DNA of 8,536 nucleotides from Oribacterium sp. UBA4274 (GTDB lineage Bacteria; Bacillota; Clostridia; Lachnospirales; Lachnospiraceae): assembly GCA_002396005.1 (NCBI GenBank), contig DGVW01000090.1:1-8536 (forward strand), written 5' to 3'. How positions within the stretch are numbered: the first letter of the stretch is position 1; every line of letters begins with the position of its first letter. A program made the position numbers and the translations under genes. Positions 6,528 through 8,536 of this stretch are shown piece by piece. Under the pieces are notes generated by a model. It was not told where the DNA came from. It saw nothing but the letters and a program-made list of their open reading frames with translations, and did not search any database.

Positions 6528-7886
6528 TCACAAACAAAACGTCATATATGCAGGAATGCATATAATGTTATCTTTTACAACCAAATTTCTTGGATGAATA
6601 ATATAACTCTCACCAATTCTAGATTTGTATTTTTCGATAAATCTATTTAATGAAGTTGTGGTATATCTTTTTCCTGATTTCACTTCTATAGGATACATCT
6701 GATATTTCAGCTTACTATTATTGGAAATTATAAAATCAATTTCCATGTCATTTCTATGCTTTTCAATCGAATAATGAGTATAAAAATATAATTTGTGTCC
6801 ATTTACTACAAGCATCTGTGCAATTACATTTTCATAAAGCATACCCTCATTAATTGAAAGTTTATCATTAAGTATCTGAGAATACACTTCACTCTCAAGT
6901 AATTCGTTCTCATCAAAAGCATGACTAACCAAAAGTCCAGTGTCTCCTAAGTAACATTTCACATAAGTACGTTCTTCATTTATCGATAGTCCCACATTGG
7001 GATCGTTACATAGGAAACATTCGTTAGAAATCATGGAATCAGATAGCCAAAAAAATGTATCGCTGTATTGATCTGCATAACTGCCTTCCTGAATAGCTTT
7101 AAATACTACTCGTTTTTCATGTCCTGACAACAATCCCGGTATTTGATCAAATATTGCTAACACTTTTCCTCTATACTGAGCTTTAATTTTCATAATATCA
7201 TTGCGATATAGTTTTAGAATATCTCTCTTTTCAGCATCTACCAGATTAAAATTCTTGTCATTCTCGATGTAAAGAATAACCGGCTTAGGCATACCTCCAA
7301 CTAACATATATTGCTTGAAGAGCATCATCGCCTTATTATGCATACCTCTTTCCAAAGGTTCTCTTTTTTCAAAACAACTTTTTATATAATTCAAAAGTTG
7401 CTCTTCCCCTAGCGCCCACGCGAACTCTTCAAAATCAAGCGGATACATCGTAACACTTCTCTCTTCTGAAGGAATCACAATATCTTTCACATTCTCCTTA
7501 ATCGATATTAACGATCCTGTTTCTATATAGTCGAATCTGCCGTCCGCAACAAGATACTTTATCGCAGCTCTAGCCTGAGGAAACATCTGAACTTCATCAA
7601 AAATCAATACCGATTTTCTCGGTATAAGATTCACTCCATAATATGTTCCAAGCAACATAAAGAAGTCATCCAATTTATTTAGATATTGAGTAAAATACTC
7701 TTCTACAGTTTTATCCTTTTTCGCAAAATCAATAAGAATATATGATTCGTATTCTTGCTTTGCAAATTCCTCTACAATCGTAGATTTTCCAATACGTCTG
7801 GCGCCTTCAACCATTATCGCCTTTGTACCCTGACATTCATTTTTCCAATCAAGCAGTTTGTTATACATTTTTCTTCTTAGAATCAT
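6528..7886 (-). CDS. AAA_14 / DUF4143 family ATP-binding protein
   Basis: P-loop ATPase of 452 aa in the widespread clostridial/Bacteroidetes AAA_14 plus DUF4143 family, whose role is unsettled. Walker A is GARRIGKS (28-35, K34), Walker B is VLIFDEVQ (D97, E98), and ETGSL (122-126) fits the sensor position; MYPLDFEEFAWALG and YMLVGGMPKPV are family hallmarks. The C-terminal DUF4143 part carries a PD-(D/E)XK-like pattern: E352 in YEN, D384 in MEIDF, and E401 and K403 in PIEVKSGK. A nuclease-like fold is therefore possible, but activity is unproven. The start is the ATG at 7884-7886, with GAGGAG 7 nt upstream; the ATG five codons earlier overlaps that ribosome site and is unlikely. The gene is visibly more A+T-rich than the left half of the window, stands alone, has its own terminator, and follows four direct repeats. 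It is probably acquired DNA. Confidence 0.9.
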   Translation of the reverse strand: MILRRKMYNKLLDWKNECQGTKAIMVEGARRIGKSTIVEEFAKQEYESYILIDFAKKDKTVEEYFTQYLNKLDDFFMLLGTYYGVNLIPRKSVLIFDEVQMFPQARAAIKYLVADGRFDYIETGSLISIKENVKDIVIPSEERSVTMYPLDFEEFAWALGEEQLLNYIKSCFEKREPLERGMHNKAMMLFKQYMLVGGMPKPVILYIENDKNFNLVDAEKRDILKLYRNDIMKIKAQYRGKVLAIFDQIPGLLSGHEKRVVFKAIQEGSYADQYSDTFFWLSDSMISNECFLCNDPNVGLSINEERTYVKCYLGDTGLLVSHAFDENELLESEVYSQILNDKLSINEGMLYENVIAQMLVVNGHKLYFYTHYSIEKHRNDMEIDFIISNNSKLKYQMYPIEVKSGKRYTTTSLNRFIEKYKSRIGESYIIHPRNLVVKDNIICIPAYMTFCL

Positions 7887-7893
7887 ATTCTTA

Positions 7894-7899
7894 CTCCTC
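7894..7899 (-). promoter_or_regulatory. Ribosome binding site deciding the ATPase start
   Basis: Minus-strand GAGGAG, 7 nt before the ATG at 7884-7886. The in-frame ATG at 7899-7901 shares a base with this site and so cannot use it. Confidence 0.75.
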
Positions 7900-7915
7900 A
7901 TGATTATCTCATGTG

Positions 7916-8025
7916 TTTGATTATACGCGTCAATTGTTGTTGTTCATTCTTTGATTATACGCACATTATACCATTCTGTTTGATTATGCGCAATTATAAA
8001 AAAAGGCTATCTTTTGATTATGCGC
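7916..8025. repeat. Four direct copies of a 13-bp motif TTTGATTATRCGC
   Basis: Copies on the plus strand lie at 7916-7928 (TTTGATTATACGC), 7950-7962 (TTTGATTATACGC), 7979-7991 (TTTGATTATGCGC) and 8013-8025 (TTTGATTATGCGC). Starts are 34, 29 and 34 bp apart, near three helical turns. On the minus strand each reads GCGYATAATCAAA. The copies fill the region between the ATPase start and the next gene and overlap its predicted promoter. Repeats are too short and spacers too irregular for CRISPR; binding sites for a regulator or for the cassette's own protein are the natural reading. Confidence 0.9.
7965..7993 (-). promoter_or_regulatory. Predicted promoter of the ATPase gene
   Basis: On the minus strand a perfect TATAAT (7965-7970) follows TTGCGC (7988-7993) by 17 bp; the -35 box matches the consensus in its first three bases only. 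One repeat copy (7979-7991) covers the -35/spacer and another (7950-7962) covers the expected transcription start, so a protein binding the repeats would control this promoter. The two left-hand repeats also contain TATAAT themselves, so the exact start site is uncertain. Confidence 0.45.
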
Positions 8026-8040
8026 ATTCTTGCAAATAAC

Positions 8041-8058
8041 AAACCCGCCCAGGAGTTT
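8041..8058 (-). terminator. Possible weak terminator after the small membrane-protein gene
   Basis: On the minus strand AAACTC and GGGTTT form a 6-bp stem (one G-U wobble) with a 6-nt loop, overlapping the stop codon by one base. It is followed by GTTATTTG, a poor U-tract. It may be a weak terminator or chance. Confidence 0.3.
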
Positions 8059-8336
8059 CAAAGGATTTCCAAATATTGCATCTTTACGACATTTTCATTA
8101 AAAAATATAAATGCCTTGTGTGATAAATCTGCTATAGGATTATAATGGAAAATTATAATAAAACATATACCCAAGGCAATGGTATAACTAACCAATATAG
8201 GCCATATCTTATACGTTAATTTTATTTTTTTATTCAATAAATCTATAATCAACGGAATAATCATTATGATTGCAAAAATAGCGCTAACTATATTATTTAT
8301 TAACCTTCCCGCTTCTGTATAACATACTGCGTACAT
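8058..8336 (-). CDS. Small membrane protein of unknown function, probably the body of a frameshifted gene
   Basis: I do not recognise the family. From the ATG at 8334-8336 the frame encodes 92 aa with two clear hydrophobic segments (about residues 13-33, IVSAIFAIIMIIPLIIDLL, and 44-63, WPILVSYTIALGICFIIIF), split by a lysine-rich turn LNKKIKLTYK. That ATG has no ribosome site. The same frame stays open upstream (reading NLQAPSLSVDFGDGT just before the Met) to a stop near 8450, so the true N-terminus probably lies further right. A good start exists there, AGAGGA with ATG at 8449-8451, encoding MRKKLLFIIYYLW, but it is one base out of phase. Losing one base from the eight-A run at 8390-8397 would join them into a 130-aa protein with a third, N-terminal membrane segment. 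The region is very A+T-rich. Confidence 0.5.
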   Translation of the reverse strand: MYAVCYTEAGRLINNIVSAIFAIIMIIPLIIDLLNKKIKLTYKIWPILVSYTIALGICFIIIFHYNPIADLSHKAFIFFNENVVKMQYLEIL

Positions 8337-8461
8337 AGTACCATCGCCAAAATCTACCGAAAGTGAAGGTGCCTGAAGATTAAATCCATAAAAAAAAGAT
8401 ATAAATATAAAACCATAAATAATAAATAATAAATAATAATTTCTTTCTCATCATGTCCTCT
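8337..8461 (-). other. Out-of-frame 5' part and start site of the small membrane-protein gene
   Basis: AGAGGA (8456-8461, minus strand) precedes two tandem ATG codons (8452-8454 and 8449-8451), the second at good spacing. From it the reading is MRKKLLFIIYYLWFYIYIFF, a positively charged start plus hydrophobic helix, ending at a stop soon after an eight-base T-run (8390-8397 on the plus strand). Removing one T of that run makes the frame continuous with the downstream membrane protein. It could be a real mutation, a phase-variable tract or a sequence error. Confidence 0.45.
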
Positions 8462-8476
8462 GGCAAATTGAAGTTA

Positions 8477-8536
8477 TCAAGCTTTTCGCTTATAGAAGAT
8501 CCCTACAAATATCGATTTATCGATTGCATATGCAAA
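8477..8536 (-). CDS. Possible 3' end of a gene entering from the right edge
   Basis: One minus-strand frame is open from the window edge for 19 codons (FAYAIDKSIFVGIFYKRKA) and stops at 8477-8479. The basic tail after a hydrophobic stretch would suit the C-terminus of a membrane protein, and the stop lies 25 nt before the ATG of the next gene, an operon-like distance. Nineteen codons are too few to identify or firmly support a gene. The stretch also contains the 12-bp palindrome TTGCATATGCAA. Confidence 0.2.
   Translation of the reverse strand, partial: FAYAIDKSIFVGIFYKRKA

Noticed and set aside
7916..8025. Repeats considered as a CRISPR array
   Set aside because: Units are only 13 bp, spacing is uneven (spacers of 21, 16 and 21 bp), and no cas gene is nearby.
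8511..8535. ATCGAT repeats and the palindrome TTGCATATGCAA near the right edge
   Set aside because: Short palindromes in A+T-rich DNA at a truncated edge; there is no promoter or origin context to support a function.

Overview
The window looks like chromosome of a Gram-positive anaerobe of the Clostridia, most likely Lachnospiraceae. The basis is exported proteins made as lipoproteins, a surface cobaltochelatase-like protein with a C-terminal domain I associate with Lachnospiraceae surface proteins, GGDEF/EAL and M15/GH114 proteins of clostridial flavour, strong Shine-Dalgarno sequences and moderate-to-low G+C. This is inference from protein character, not a taxonomic search. All supported genes lie on the minus strand, so gene order reads right to left. 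No tRNA, rRNA, CRISPR array or transposase was seen.

Left part (1-3850). A CbiK-family chelatase lipoprotein (94-1737) is followed by a near-perfect 14-bp intrinsic terminator. Its leader holds an RNA hairpin that could compete with the ribosome binding site. Upstream lies a PAS / degenerate GGDEF / intact EAL protein (1849-3663, GTG start) that should degrade c-di-GMP.

Middle (3800-5500). A tight two-gene unit encodes an M15 D,D-peptidase-like protein (4701-5492) and a GH114-type glycosidase lipoprotein (3857-4684), closed by a compact terminator. They suggest cell-wall or exopolysaccharide remodelling. The neighbouring c-di-GMP phosphodiesterase makes a link to matrix control conceivable but unproven.

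Right part (5600-8536) is accessory and eroded. A remnant of an RND (AcrB-type) efflux pump (5604-6312) keeps only the TM2-4 and TM10-12 regions, joined out of frame. Next to its broken end is an A+T-rich gene for an AAA_14/DUF4143 ATPase (6528-7886) with its own terminator. Upstream of the ATPase are four direct copies of a 13-bp motif (TTTGATTATRCGC) spaced 34, 29 and 34 bp, overlapping the predicted promoter. A degenerate fifth copy sits at the far side, where pump homology stops. That layout suggests a small ATPase cassette with its own repeats. At the right edge is a small membrane-protein gene whose natural start is out of frame with its body across a run of eight A's, then perhaps the last codons of another gene.

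The ATPase/repeat cassette at the broken pump gene and the surface chelatase with its leader structure are the items most worth following up.
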